This document shows positions 18,719 to 28,297 of a stretch of DNA of 64,000 nt, in pieces. Below the pieces are notes generated by a model. It was given only the letters and a program-made list of their open reading frames with translations, did not search any database and had not been told where the DNA came from. Source of the DNA: Smaragdicoccus niigatensis DSM 44881 = NBRC 103563 (GTDB lineage: Bacteria; Actinomycetota; Actinomycetes; Mycobacteriales; Mycobacteriaceae); the NCBI RefSeq assembly GCF_000380645.1, contig NZ_AQXZ01000012.1, positions 186,001 through 250,000 of the forward strand, read 5' to 3'. Position 1 is the stretch's first letter. Each line of letters opens with the position of its first letter. The translations under genes and the position numbers were made by a program.

Positions 18719-19585
18719 CTAGCCGGTGACGGCGGTGATCTCCACCTTGGCGACGGGCTGACCGTCCTCGCCACCGCCGACGATGCCCTGCTGGGCGATC
18801 TTGTCGAGGGTCTGCAGGTCGTTTTGATCGACCCAGCCGAAAACGGTGTAGGACGGAGGCAGCTTCGAATCGCCGTAGACGAGGAAGAACTGGCTGCCGT
18901 TGGTGCCTGGTCCCGCGTTCGCCATGGCGATCATGCCGCGACCGTAGGTGAGCAGCGGCTTCTTGTCGGGCTGGTCGACCGGGAACTCGTCCGCGAACTG
19001 GTAACCCGGTCCGCCGGTACCGCTACCGGTCGGGTCGCCACACTGCAGAACCTTGAGTTCAGCGCTCGAGGTCATGCGGTGGCACGTGGTGCCGTTGAAG
19101 TATCCCTGGCGCGCCAGGCTGATGAAGTTGTTCACCGTGCACGGCGAATCCGCGATTCGCATCCACATGGTGATCGGACCCTGTGCGGTCTCGATCTTCA
19201 TCGGCTGCGGCATGATGCCGTTGGCGTCACCGGTCGTTGCGATGCCGGTGGCCGCCGGCGGGTTGACCGGCTTGGCGGCCGGCGCCGGAGTCGGGTCGTA
19301 TTTGCAGTCGACAAGATCCGGGAAGGGCGTCGCACGACGTGCCGGCATCGGCGCAGCCGGTTGCGGCGGCGCGGCGGACGTTGTCGACGCGGCTTGGGTC
19401 GACTTGTCGTCGGAACTGCTCTTGTACACCATGACGCCGCCGACTACTGCGGCGATCACCACGACGCCGACGATGGCGCCCAGGACGGTGTTCCGACGGC
19501 GCAGGCGGGCGCGCTCAGCACGTCGCTCGAGCTGACGCTGAAGCTTCCTTTTTGCGGCCGCACGGCGCTGCTGATTGGTGGGCAC
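18719..19585 (-). CDS. Membrane-anchored peptidyl-prolyl isomerase (cyclophilin, PpiB-like)
   Basis: From GTG at 19585 (GGAGG upstream) the product has 288 residues. A basic N-terminal helix is followed by one membrane anchor (about 33-54), a Ser/Ala/Pro linker and a cyclophilin domain (about 120-286). It shows NNFISLARQGYFNGTTCHRM, GRGMIAMANAGPGTNGSQFF and YTVFGWVD. It should assist folding of exported proteins on the outer face. The same gene follows rel in mycobacteria. The longer start lacks a ribosome site. Confidence 0.93.
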   Translation of the reverse strand: MPTNQQRRAAAKRKLQRQLERRAERARLRRRNTVLGAIVGVVVIAAVVGGVMVYKSSSDDKSTQAASTTSAAPPQPAAPMPARRATPFPDLVDCKYDPTPAPAAKPVNPPAATGIATTGDANGIMPQPMKIETAQGPITMWMRIADSPCTVNNFISLARQGYFNGTTCHRMTSSAELKVLQCGDPTGSGTGGPGYQFADEFPVDQPDKKPLLTYGRGMIAMANAGPGTNGSQFFLVYGDSKLPPSYTVFGWVDQNDLQTLDKIAQQGIVGGGEDGQPVAKVEITAVTG

Positions 19586-20000
19586 GAATTTCCTCCGTGA
19601 TTCAAGCGGCACAGACTCGACAAGACTATGGCATGTCCATGCGGGCTCTCCGGATGCGCTACCGGCGGTTCACCAACGATGGCAATCGGACGTATCGGAT
19701 TTTCGGTCTGCGACGGAAAGACGTGTGGCATCGAGAAAATCGGGTCATCGGTACACGTCAGTGTCGGCAACCGTTTTTGAGTCGTGTTTTGGAACCGCTC
19801 GTTCTCGAGCCGGAGGATCGTGTCGATCTTTCCGACGTCGGTCGAGGAATCCGGGGAAAGTGTCGACTTCCACCATTTGGGGAAGCTGTAGGGACGCAGG
19901 CGACGATCCGTGGCCTGTGGCCCACGCCCAGAAGAACAGGCACATGAACAGGGCGGAAGCTATTTCCTGATACGGCCACAGCCCGACTGCTAAAACAATG

Positions 20001-20018
20001 CCGAATTACCTAATTCGG
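20001..20018. promoter_or_regulatory. 18-bp palindrome, operator-like
   Basis: CCGAATTA-CC-TAATTCGG is a perfect 8-bp inverted repeat with a 2-nt spacer in an otherwise empty AT-rich area. The symmetry and size fit a TetR- or MarR-type operator. No regulator gene is next to it, and it lies about 500 bp upstream of the nearest clear gene start. Confidence 0.4.
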
Positions 20019-20154
20019 TCGAAGGGGACGAAATAACTGACTGCGCTGGGATCGTAGTTAATTGGCGACATATGGACGTTGAGGAGCGAAACGTCGTCGA
20101 CCGCCGGGACGGGGCTGCGACTCCAGCCAGATGATGGTCGCGAAAATGGTCGAG

Positions 20155-20292
20155 TCATAGAGCCATGGCACCGCAGTGATAGGCGTCGTTCAGCACCGTG
20201 TTGACGTTGATGGTGACGGCGAGCGCGGCGAGCAGGCCTGACGCGATGCAGTCGGCGTGGACGCCACGGTCCGCTCCGCTTGTCTTCGTCAC
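20155..20292 (-). CDS. Possible small hydrophobic protein (45 codons)
   Basis: A GTG-initiated frame of 45 residues has a polar N-terminus (TKTSGADRGVHADC) and a hydrophobic segment SGLLAALAVTINVNTVL, then ends NDAYHCGAMAL. The frame is open for about 20 codons further upstream without another start. No clear ribosome site precedes the GTG. It could be a real micro-protein, the tail of a decayed gene, or chance. Confidence 0.22.
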   Translation of the reverse strand: MTKTSGADRGVHADCIASGLLAALAVTINVNTVLNDAYHCGAMAL

Positions 20293-20517
20293 GCTCGAGT
20301 GGCGACGGCAGGCAATCGGGTCCGTCTCGGTCCGTCGCGCGTGCTGCCAGCCTTGGCATCAGACCCCCGATTACTTGCGGTCAAATTCAGCCGCCTGGGG
20401 GACCCATGTTCAAGTCGAATTATGCGATTTCGGACAGTCTTGCCGACATTCATCGGGATTGGCGGAGATGTGGGAAATTGAATTTTGTATTTAGCGTTCT
20501 TGCGAAGAGGAACGTAT

Positions 20518-21504
<987 letters not shown>

Positions 21505-21512
21505 AGGATCTG

Positions 21513-22373
21513 ATGGTTATGAGGCTCCGGATCGCCGCAGCGGCGCTGACTTCAATGGTTCTGGCCGCACTGCCGCTTCTCGGCGGGGAGGCCCCGGCCG
21601 GCGCCGCGCCGGAAGCGGGCGGTCTGAGTTACGTCGCCACCTTGGATGGGCAGGACGTCGCCGCGTCAACGGAGTCGAAGCCCCTTCGTTTGGAACTCTC
21701 GCGTCCGATAGTTCTCGCGGTTCAGTTCACCAATCACAGTGGGCAAGCAGTGTCGGTCGACGACATCGGAATCCGTGGCGAGATCCTTGGGCTGACGCTG
21801 TTCAACGTGGAGGCAGCGGTGGACTTGTCGGTTCCTGCCCACAAGTCAGCATCCTTGAAGCTGAAGATCAACCTGCGTCAACTGCGTGGGCAGGCGACCG
21901 GTCTCATCGGCGGGGTCTTCGAGGTCCAAACGGCGGCCGGACAAACCATTGACACCGACATCGTCACCGATGTGCGAGGTTCGCTGTTCTCGGTGTATGG
22001 ACTGCTGGGGCTGTTCCTGGTGATCGTGACGATCCTCGCCGGACTTGAGGTTGCACTTGCGATCTCGCAGGGAAATATGCCCGCGAACCGGTTCCGGCGT
22101 GGATTGCTGACTTCGGTTCCCGGTATCGGGATGGGACTGATCCTCGTCTTCTCATTCTCGGCGTTGCGCGTGTGGGCTCCGACCGGGCCCAAATGGATTC
22201 TTGCCGTTCTGATACTCGGTGCCAGCTGCTTCGCGGTCGGTTACTTCACCGGTCAGCCGGACGAGGACGACGACGAGATGTGGGACGGCAAATCGCCTCG
22301 GCACGCGATGGACGAAAGTATCGAGACATCGGTAATGGTGGAGCATCCGGTACCGCCCCCTCCAGGAAACTAG
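21513..22373 (+). CDS. Membrane protein partner of the poly-proline protein
   Basis: The 286-residue product has a signal peptide (about 1-30), an exported beta-rich domain (about 35-160) with features of an immunoglobulin-like fold, and then three hydrophobic segments (about 160-188, 198-220, 224-244). A cytosolic acidic tail with DEDDDEMWDG and a Pro-rich end follow. ATG at 21513 lies 4 nt after AAAGGA; an ATG six bases later is possible. The 8-nt gap to the poly-proline gene and the matching topology suggest that they form one envelope complex. No family is recognised. Confidence 0.75.
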   Translation: MVMRLRIAAAALTSMVLAALPLLGGEAPAGAAPEAGGLSYVATLDGQDVAASTESKPLRLELSRPIVLAVQFTNHSGQAVSVDDIGIRGEILGLTLFNVEAAVDLSVPAHKSASLKLKINLRQLRGQATGLIGGVFEVQTAAGQTIDTDIVTDVRGSLFSVYGLLGLFLVIVTILAGLEVALAISQGNMPANRFRRGLLTSVPGIGMGLILVFSFSALRVWAPTGPKWILAVLILGASCFAVGYFTGQPDEDDDEMWDGKSPRHAMDESIETSVMVEHPVPPPPGN

Positions 22374-22387
22374 GTACCGGAACGATC

Positions 22388-23206
22388 TTGCAGACTGATC
22401 ACGCGCAGCTCGGGATACCGCCCGATCCCTACCTGATCTGCACAACACCCAGATCCGGAAGTTGGTTGCTTTGTGATGGCCTAGCGGCGACGGGCATCGC
22501 GGGCACACCTGGGGAGTTGCTGACCGAGGGCTCCATTGACCTGCGCCGAAATCGTTGGGAGACAGAGCACTCGCCGCAGATGACGATGACGGACTACCTG
22601 AATGTCGTGCGTCGAGAATCAATCACCGGGAACGGCGTATTCGGGGTGAAGTTGTTCTGGGCGGACTTTCTGAGCCTGCCTCGGCTCGACGGCTTGCCGG
22701 AATCGTGGGAGAACTCGAAGGCAACGCTGAAGCGGGCTTTTCCGACGTGTCGGTACATCTGGCTGACCCGCCGCGACAAGGCTCGGCAGGCGATTTCTCT
22801 CGCCCTCGCCGGCCAGACCGACCGGTGGTGGAACTTCATTGGTCCGCAACCGGCGCAGCTTGCGCGACCCGCGATTGCCCGGCCAACCGCACTCACCTTC
22901 AACCCCGTCGAGTTGCTGCGCCTTGAGCAAGTGCTGGTCGATTGGGACAAGCAGTGGTGCCGATTATTCGCGGAGAGTGGGATAGATCCGCTTCGCATCG
23001 ACTACGAGGACCTTTCCGCCGACTACGCTGCGACGATTTTGCGGGTGTTGGCATGGCTCGATGTGACGCCAACCGACGCGGTGGCAATTCAACCGCCCCG
23101 CATGCGACGGCAATCAAATGGCACGAACGAGGAATGGCTCCGGCGCTTCCACGAATGGAAAGCGACGGACCGTGTGGCTCAACTGTTCTCGGTGCAGGCT
23201 TTGTGA
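22388..23206 (+). CDS. Stf0-type sulfotransferase
   Basis: The 272-residue protein opens with LICTTPRSGSWLLCDGL, the PAPS 5'-phosphosulfate loop of the Stf0 family. It also contains GVFGVKLFW, YIWLTRRDKARQAISLALAGQT (3'-phosphate site, given in part) and NGTNEEWLRRFH near the end. Stf0 in mycobacteria sulfates trehalose to start sulfolipid synthesis; related enzymes act on other sugars or lipids. The acceptor here is unknown. The only workable start is TTG 14 nt after the preceding stop, so expression probably depends on the upstream gene. It converges on the next gene with a 4-nt gap. Confidence 0.85.
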   Translation: MQTDHAQLGIPPDPYLICTTPRSGSWLLCDGLAATGIAGTPGELLTEGSIDLRRNRWETEHSPQMTMTDYLNVVRRESITGNGVFGVKLFWADFLSLPRLDGLPESWENSKATLKRAFPTCRYIWLTRRDKARQAISLALAGQTDRWWNFIGPQPAQLARPAIARPTALTFNPVELLRLEQVLVDWDKQWCRLFAESGIDPLRIDYEDLSADYAATILRVLAWLDVTPTDAVAIQPPRMRRQSNGTNEEWLRRFHEWKATDRVAQLFSVQAL

Positions 23207-23210
23207 GCGG

Positions 23211-25205
23211 TCACAGCTTCCGGAGCAGGCCCACGGATTGCAGTTTGTCGAGTGCGATGACGACTTGGTCGAAGGGGATCGATTCAAGTCCGAATTCCTT
23301 GGCGGCGCGGTCCGCGATCTCAGTGAGCGTATCGCCGGCCTGGATGGTGTTGAGAATGAACACCGAACCCGCGCCGAGTCGGTGCGATTGTCCGTCCGGC
23401 GTCGTCGCAATCGCCCCCTCGGAGTCTTCGGCGATGTGGACCCCTGGCTCGACGATGAACTGATCACCGCTAGCGGGCAAGCCCGTGATCGGGAGACTGA
23501 ACGTCACTGTTCCCGGACCTTCGAAGAAATGGAGTCCTTCCGCAAAAGTCCGGGCCGCGTCCTCGGTATCGGGATCACTGTGACCGGGCTCCCGGTCGGC
23601 GTACCACGCCGACAGGACTGAGACGCTGCCGGGACTTCCATCCCGCTTGACGGTGATCTCGACTCCGATCGAACAAGCATCGGCATCCGCGCATTCGGGG
23701 TGGTCCTGTGCCCAGGATTGCGTTGCGTTCTTCAAGACGCTGGCCGCGCGGAGGTAGTCGACGCTCCCGGTGGCGCGGAGTCCTCCCGGGCGGATGTGCC
23801 CTCTGATGAAAACGGGCGAGCGAAGGGGATCTGGAACGCCGAACACTTCCCCTAGTCGGATCGACGTCTTGTTGTCGACGATGCACAGGCGGTTGAAGTC
23901 GGGCGACATCTCATTCGTTCCCCACCTCGGCGGTGTCTGTGCCTCCGCCGGGTCGACTTCCACGGATCCGGGCCCGTCGATCAGCAGATTTCCGCCGCTG
24001 AATCCACCTTCAGTCAGGGAGTAAACGAATTCGTAGCCCGGTTGCGACGGCGGCGATGCGGGTAGTTCGAAGCAGCCTGGAAGCGCCATCGCCACGTCCG
24101 CAATCTCCACGCTGCCGACGCCGATGTTGTCCCAGGCCCAGTGGGTCAATGCGGCGAGAAACTTTGCCCGCGTCTCGGAACTGAACAGCGAGGCGGGGTC
24201 GGCGGTCAGGCATGCGAGACGGCCACCGGCCGACTCGACTCTCCATACTGCGTGATCGCGCGGGTGGCCAGGAGCCAGAGTTTGTTCGAACGCTGCGCGG
24301 AGTGCGGTGGTGGACCAGTAAAAGAAGTCGTCCGCGACCCAAGCCCATCGTCGGTAGGTTCGCGCGTCGCCGGGATAGGCAGCGGGGATTGGAATCGCCT
24401 CGGTGAACTTGGACGTGTCCTCCGTCGTGCCGGTGGTGCTTGGCGCTGGCGCCGATGCGGGGGAATCCATCGGGGCGTTGGCGAATGGCTCGATGTGCAC
24501 ACGAGTTCGGTGCTCGGGGGCTGGAGCGCCCACCGAATTCTTCCCAGTGAAGTAGTTGCGTTCCCACGCTCGAGGATCGTCGTTGGTCGCGTTGAACTTC
24601 CGGCGAGACTCGAGCCAGCGTCGGTACTCGGCGTCCAAATCCGGATCATCGTCGAGCGCGGCGATTCGTGGCTCGGCGCGCTCCAGCGTGTCGATCGAAA
24701 GAGGCTGGAGGAAGCAGACCGGATCGCCGGCTGCGAATCGCACCCAGTGGTGGGGTCTGGTTATCCGCCAATTCATGGTGAAAGTTGCAGTCATCCAGTC
24801 GGTTTCGACTATTCCATCCAACGGATGGGCACCGTCGACCCAGAAGTTCGGCGTACCGCGCACCGACATGACCACGCCGGGTGGCGTTCGGAACAGCCAT
24901 GGGATTCCGAAGGTGATTACGCCCGATCCGAAATGGTCGACGACGAAGCCGGCTGCCGGATGGGTGGGCTCGCCGACCTCGATTCTAAGACTCCCAACCG
25001 CGGCACTGCCATTCCAGCGCACGGAGATATCGAATGGCGTGCACACGACCCAGCCAGCCTGGTTCGCGACGGTGAGCGGCAGGCACCGTCGAGCGAACGC
25101 AAAAGGGGTGGCGTCCATCCAGGCTCGACGTTTCATTGCGGGGACGGGAACAAGCCCTTCGGTGGCACCCAGGGTGTACGCGACTAAGTCCCAGTTCTCA
25201 GTCAT
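23211..25205 (-). CDS. Large DUF6065 protein with C-terminal PqqD-like domain
   Basis: The 664-residue protein has three parts. The N-terminal roughly 245 residues match the DUF6065 pattern (RRAWMDATPFAFARRCLPL, VVDHFGSGVITFGIPWLFRT, GIVETDWMTATFTMNWRITRP, EHRTRVHIEPF). The middle (about 265-500) contains FVYSLTEGGFSGGNLLI and FNRLCIVDN, reminiscent of 2-oxoglutarate dioxygenase-like folds. The usual iron His is not evident there. The last roughly 85 residues (RLGAGSVFIL ... LTEIADRAAKEFG ... VVIALDKLQSVGLLRKL) look like a PqqD/RRE winged helix. No signal peptide is seen. ATG at 25205 is chosen over one three codons earlier; neither has a strong ribosome site. Function unknown. Confidence 0.75.
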   Translation of the reverse strand: MTENWDLVAYTLGATEGLVPVPAMKRRAWMDATPFAFARRCLPLTVANQAGWVVCTPFDISVRWNGSAAVGSLRIEVGEPTHPAAGFVVDHFGSGVITFGIPWLFRTPPGVVMSVRGTPNFWVDGAHPLDGIVETDWMTATFTMNWRITRPHHWVRFAAGDPVCFLQPLSIDTLERAEPRIAALDDDPDLDAEYRRWLESRRKFNATNDDPRAWERNYFTGKNSVGAPAPEHRTRVHIEPFANAPMDSPASAPAPSTTGTTEDTSKFTEAIPIPAAYPGDARTYRRWAWVADDFFYWSTTALRAAFEQTLAPGHPRDHAVWRVESAGGRLACLTADPASLFSSETRAKFLAALTHWAWDNIGVGSVEIADVAMALPGCFELPASPPSQPGYEFVYSLTEGGFSGGNLLIDGPGSVEVDPAEAQTPPRWGTNEMSPDFNRLCIVDNKTSIRLGEVFGVPDPLRSPVFIRGHIRPGGLRATGSVDYLRAASVLKNATQSWAQDHPECADADACSIGVEITVKRDGSPGSVSVLSAWYADREPGHSDPDTEDAARTFAEGLHFFEGPGTVTFSLPITGLPASGDQFIVEPGVHIAEDSEGAIATTPDGQSHRLGAGSVFILNTIQAGDTLTEIADRAAKEFGLESIPFDQVVIALDKLQSVGLLRKL

Positions 25206-25302
25206 GCGATCCATCTAAGCGGACAAACGCGCCGGCCCCGGGGTGATCGGTTGGGGTAGGCAGCCCGAAGAGTGTTGGTCTGGGCGGAAGTAAGGTATCG
25301 GA

Positions 25303-26592
25303 GTGACTGCTCCACATTCGGCCACCAAGATTGCCCCATTCAGCGCCCCCAAAGGCGTCCCGGACTACGTTCCGCCGCAGTCGGATGAATTCGTGGCCGT
25401 TCGGTCGGGACTCATCCGGGCGGCGACCCTGGCCGGTTACGAGCACATCGAGTTGCCGATCTTCGAAGACACCGCGCTGTTCGCCCGCGGCGTCGGGGAG
25501 TCGACCGATGTCGTCACCAAGGAGATGTACACGTTCGCCGACCGCGGAGAGCGCAGCGTCACGTTGCGGCCGGAGGGCACGGCGGGCGTCATGCGCGCGG
25601 TGATCGAGCACGGCCTCGACCGTGGCGTGCTCCCCGTCAAGCTCTGCTACGCGGGCCCGTTCTTCCGGTACGAGCGACCGCAGGCGGGCCGGTACCGGCA
25701 GCTGCAGCAGGTGGGCGTGGAAGCGATCGGCGTTGATGACCCGGCGCTGGACGCGGAGGTCATCGCGGTCGCCGACGCCGGATTCCGGTCGCTTGGACTG
25801 GATGGCTTCCGGCTCGAGATCACCTCGCTCGGCGACGACACCTGCCGTCCCCAGTACCGGGAGAAGTTGCAGGAGTTCCTTCTGAAGCTGCCTCTCGACG
25901 AGGCCACTCGCAACCGCGCGAACATCAACCCGTTGCGTGTTCTCGACGACAAGCGACCCGAAGTGAAGGCGATGACCGCCGACGCGCCTCTCATGCTCGA
26001 CAATCTGTCGGATTCGGCGAAGGCGCACTTCGAAGAGGTCCTGATGCACCTGGACGCCATCGGCGTGCCGTACGTCATCAACCCCCGCATGGTTCGGGGT
26101 CTCGATTACTACACGAAGACGACGTTCGAGTTCGTGCACGACGGTCTGGGCGCGCAATCGGGGATCGGCGGCGGCGGTCGTTATGACGGCCTGATGGGTG
26201 AGCTCGGTGGCCAGCCGCTGTCCGGAATCGGATTTGGACTCGGTGTCGACCGCACGCTGCTCGCGTTGGCTGCAGAAGGCAAGACTGCAGGTAGCGGTAC
26301 CCGCGTCGACGTTTTCGGAGTGCCGATGGGGGAGTCTGCGAAAAGCAAACTGGTTGTTATCGCGGCGCAGCTCCGGCAGCGCGGAATTCGAGTCGATCTG
26401 GCTTATGGTGGCCGCGGACTCAAGGGAGCGATGAAGGCCGCGGACCGATCTGGTGCGGCGTTCGCGCTCATCCTCGGCGATCGCGAATTGGAGGCGGGCA
26501 CGGTCGTGGTGAAGAACCTCCGGACCGCCGAACAGACGCCGGTCGAACTCAGCAATGTCGTCGACTATCTCGGGAGCAACGTCAGTGTCTGA
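25303..26592 (+). CDS. hisS: Histidyl-tRNA synthetase
   Basis: HisRS charges tRNA-His. Class II motifs are visible: motif 1 region with [18 protein letters not shown], motif 2 [19 protein letters not shown], the His-specific loop [13 protein letters not shown], and motif 3 [10 protein letters not shown]. The anticodon-binding domain occupies about 335-425. At 429 residues it is of usual length. The GTG start is preceded by AAGG. Its last 8 bases overlap the next gene. The gene is divergent from the DUF6065 gene. Confidence 0.96.
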   Translation: MTAPHSATKIAPFSAPKGVPDYVPPQSDEFVAVRSGLIRAATLAGYEHIELPIFEDTALFARGVGESTDVVTKEMYTFADRGERSVTLRPEGTAGVMRAVIEHGLDRGVLPVKLCYAGPFFRYERPQAGRYRQLQQVGVEAIGVDDPALDAEVIAVADAGFRSLGLDGFRLEITSLGDDTCRPQYREKLQEFLLKLPLDEATRNRANINPLRVLDDKRPEVKAMTADAPLMLDNLSDSAKAHFEEVLMHLDAIGVPYVINPRMVRGLDYYTKTTFEFVHDGLGAQSGIGGGGRYDGLMGELGGQPLSGIGFGLGVDRTLLALAAEGKTAGSGTRVDVFGVPMGESAKSKLVVIAAQLRQRGIRVDLAYGGRGLKGAMKAADRSGAAFALILGDRELEAGTVVVKNLRTAEQTPVELSNVVDYLGSNVSV

Positions 26593-27244
26593 ACCAAACC
26601 GGGTGCCGGAACCGAACCAGCTGCCCAGCACGGTTTCGCTCGACCTCATCCCCTCGCAGATGTACGGGAAGGCGGTCCGGAAGATCGTCCTCACCGTCGG
26701 GGTTCTCACCGCCATTGCGATGGGCCTGGTCTTCTGGGCAGTGAACTGGTGGGTCGCGTTGATCGTGGGGGTGCTGGTCAGCGGTCCGACGATCCTGTCC
26801 GCACTGTCGGCCCTTCGCCGGTCGGTCACGCTGAGCGGCACGACGGTGCACGCGGTTCGCGGGGTCTTCACGAAGAAGGTCGATCTGGCGAACGCCTCGA
26901 CCGTGGAACTCGTCGTCCGACCGGGCCGCATCAACATGATCAACCTGTACGTCTCGGACGGGAAGTCGGCGGTCACCCTGCCGCTCGCCCTGTACAGCGA
27001 CGGCGCCGGGCGGGAACTGGAGATCCTCGCGATCCGCGGGCTCGCGGACGGGTTGGCAGCCAGTCACCTCGCGGCCGCGCTCGCCGCCTCAACGGTCCTG
27101 GTCAACCAGCTGCGCGCCATGGCGCGCGACGCGTCGCCCAATGAGCGACCGCTCTACCGCGCGACGATGCAGGCTGCGGCGTCGAAGACGATTTCCGTGA
27201 CGCTGACCGACGAACAGGTTGCCGCACTCGTCAACATGGGCTGA
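26585..27244 (+). CDS. Membrane protein with PH-like cytosolic region, unknown
   Basis: From GTG at 26585, overlapping the hisS stop by 8 nt, the 219-residue product has two adjacent membrane helices (about 34-76). A beta-rich region follows ([31 protein letters not shown], abbreviated), typical of bacterial PH-like domains that follow such helix pairs. The C-terminal third is Ala-rich and helical. No enzyme motif is seen. Overlap implies translation coupling to hisS. It converges on the zinc peptidase gene with a 6-nt gap. Confidence 0.75.
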   Translation: MSEPNRVPEPNQLPSTVSLDLIPSQMYGKAVRKIVLTVGVLTAIAMGLVFWAVNWWVALIVGVLVSGPTILSALSALRRSVTLSGTTVHAVRGVFTKKVDLANASTVELVVRPGRINMINLYVSDGKSAVTLPLALYSDGAGRELEILAIRGLADGLAASHLAAALAASTVLVNQLRAMARDASPNERPLYRATMQAAASKTISVTLTDEQVAALVNMG

Positions 27245-27250
27245 GGGCGG

Positions 27251-28165
27251 TCAGCGCAATGCCGGCGGGTTGTTCAGGTCGCGGGCCGAATAGGTGTCGC
27301 AGGCGCTGATCTGTCCGGTCTTGTAGCCGGCGCTGAACCACGCCTGGCGCTGCGCAGACGTGCCGTGCGTGTACTTCTCCGGGTTGGTGCGGCCGGTCAT
27401 CGATTCCTGGATGTGGTCGTCGCCGACGGAGGCTGCGGCCGACAGCGCGTCCGCGATGTCCTTCTGCGTGAGCGGCTTGAGGTACGGCTGAGTTTGTCCA
27501 GGTGCGGGGTCCTTGTCCGCGTAGTAGGCCCAGATGCCGCCGTAGCAGTCAGCCTGTAGTTCGGTGCGGACGGCGCCGGAATTGGCGCCTTGCGGGTCCT
27601 GCTGCGACTTGTTGATGTCGCCCAGCTGGGTCTGAATGTGGTGGCCGAACTCATGGGCGACGACGTACTCCTGCGCCAGCGCGCCACTGCTCGAACCGAA
27701 CTGCTCCTCGAGGGTTTTGAAGAAAGTCGTGTCGAAGTACGCGACGTTGTCGGCTGGGCAGTAGAACGGGCCGACGTCGGTGTTAGCGGGACCACAGCCG
27801 GTTTGGACGTCGCCGGAGAAGAGCTTGAGGCCCGGCTTGATGTAGTCGACGCCAGTCTGCTTGGGGAGTTCCGTGCCCCAGACGTCGTCCAGGCTGTACG
27901 CAGTGGCAATGACGCGGCAGTTCGGGTCCGTGTTCGCAGCCTGGCCGGTGGTGCACTGCGAAACATCCGGCCCGGCACCCCCATCGCCGCCCCCGGTGCT
28001 GCTTCCACCCAGTATCGAACTGGGGTCGACACCCATCAACAGGGCGATCACGACGATGATGAGCCCGCCTGCGCCGCCGCCGATGGCAATGCCTCGGCCA
28101 CGTCCGCCACCACCGCCGGTGCTGGCTCGATCCGGGTCGAACTGCATGCCCTCGTTGAAGGTCAT
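27251..28165 (-). CDS. Neutral zinc metallopeptidase (YpfJ family)
   Basis: A Gly-rich cytosolic start, one membrane anchor (about 26-45) and an exported catalytic domain make up 304 residues. The zinc site is HEFGHH with the catalytic Glu, and the third ligand region is RTELQADCYGG. YPADNVAYFDTTFF-like sequence (here CPADNVAYFDTTFF) and AYYADKD are family features. Four cysteines in the exported domain may form disulfides. The substrate is unknown. The start has GGGAGCGCGGAA upstream. Confidence 0.9.
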   Translation of the reverse strand: MTFNEGMQFDPDRASTGGGGGRGRGIAIGGGAGGLIIVVIALLMGVDPSSILGGSSTGGGDGGAGPDVSQCTTGQAANTDPNCRVIATAYSLDDVWGTELPKQTGVDYIKPGLKLFSGDVQTGCGPANTDVGPFYCPADNVAYFDTTFFKTLEEQFGSSSGALAQEYVVAHEFGHHIQTQLGDINKSQQDPQGANSGAVRTELQADCYGGIWAYYADKDPAPGQTQPYLKPLTQKDIADALSAAASVGDDHIQESMTGRTNPEKYTHGTSAQRQAWFSAGYKTGQISACDTYSARDLNNPPALR

Positions 28166-28297
28166 TTCCGCGCTCCCTCATTGCTCGCTGGCCACAGTCA
28201 GCTTTTCACGACACTGATGTAGCGGGAGCAGATTTCCCAGCGCAACCGACCCTCCGTAGGATCGACACCCGTATAGCGATTTCACGAAAGGTCGGCT

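Larger units (their letters stand above)
19586..20517. other. 0.9-kb region without a convincing gene
   Basis: Frames on both strands are short, disagree with each other and show no family features. The composition is visibly less GC-rich than the neighbours, with AT patches at 19985-20075 and 20400-20515. It marks the left edge of the accessory block. Ordered features are an 18-bp palindrome at 20001 and a possible 45-codon minus-strand frame. The right end should contain the promoter of the poly-proline gene. Confidence 0.5.
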
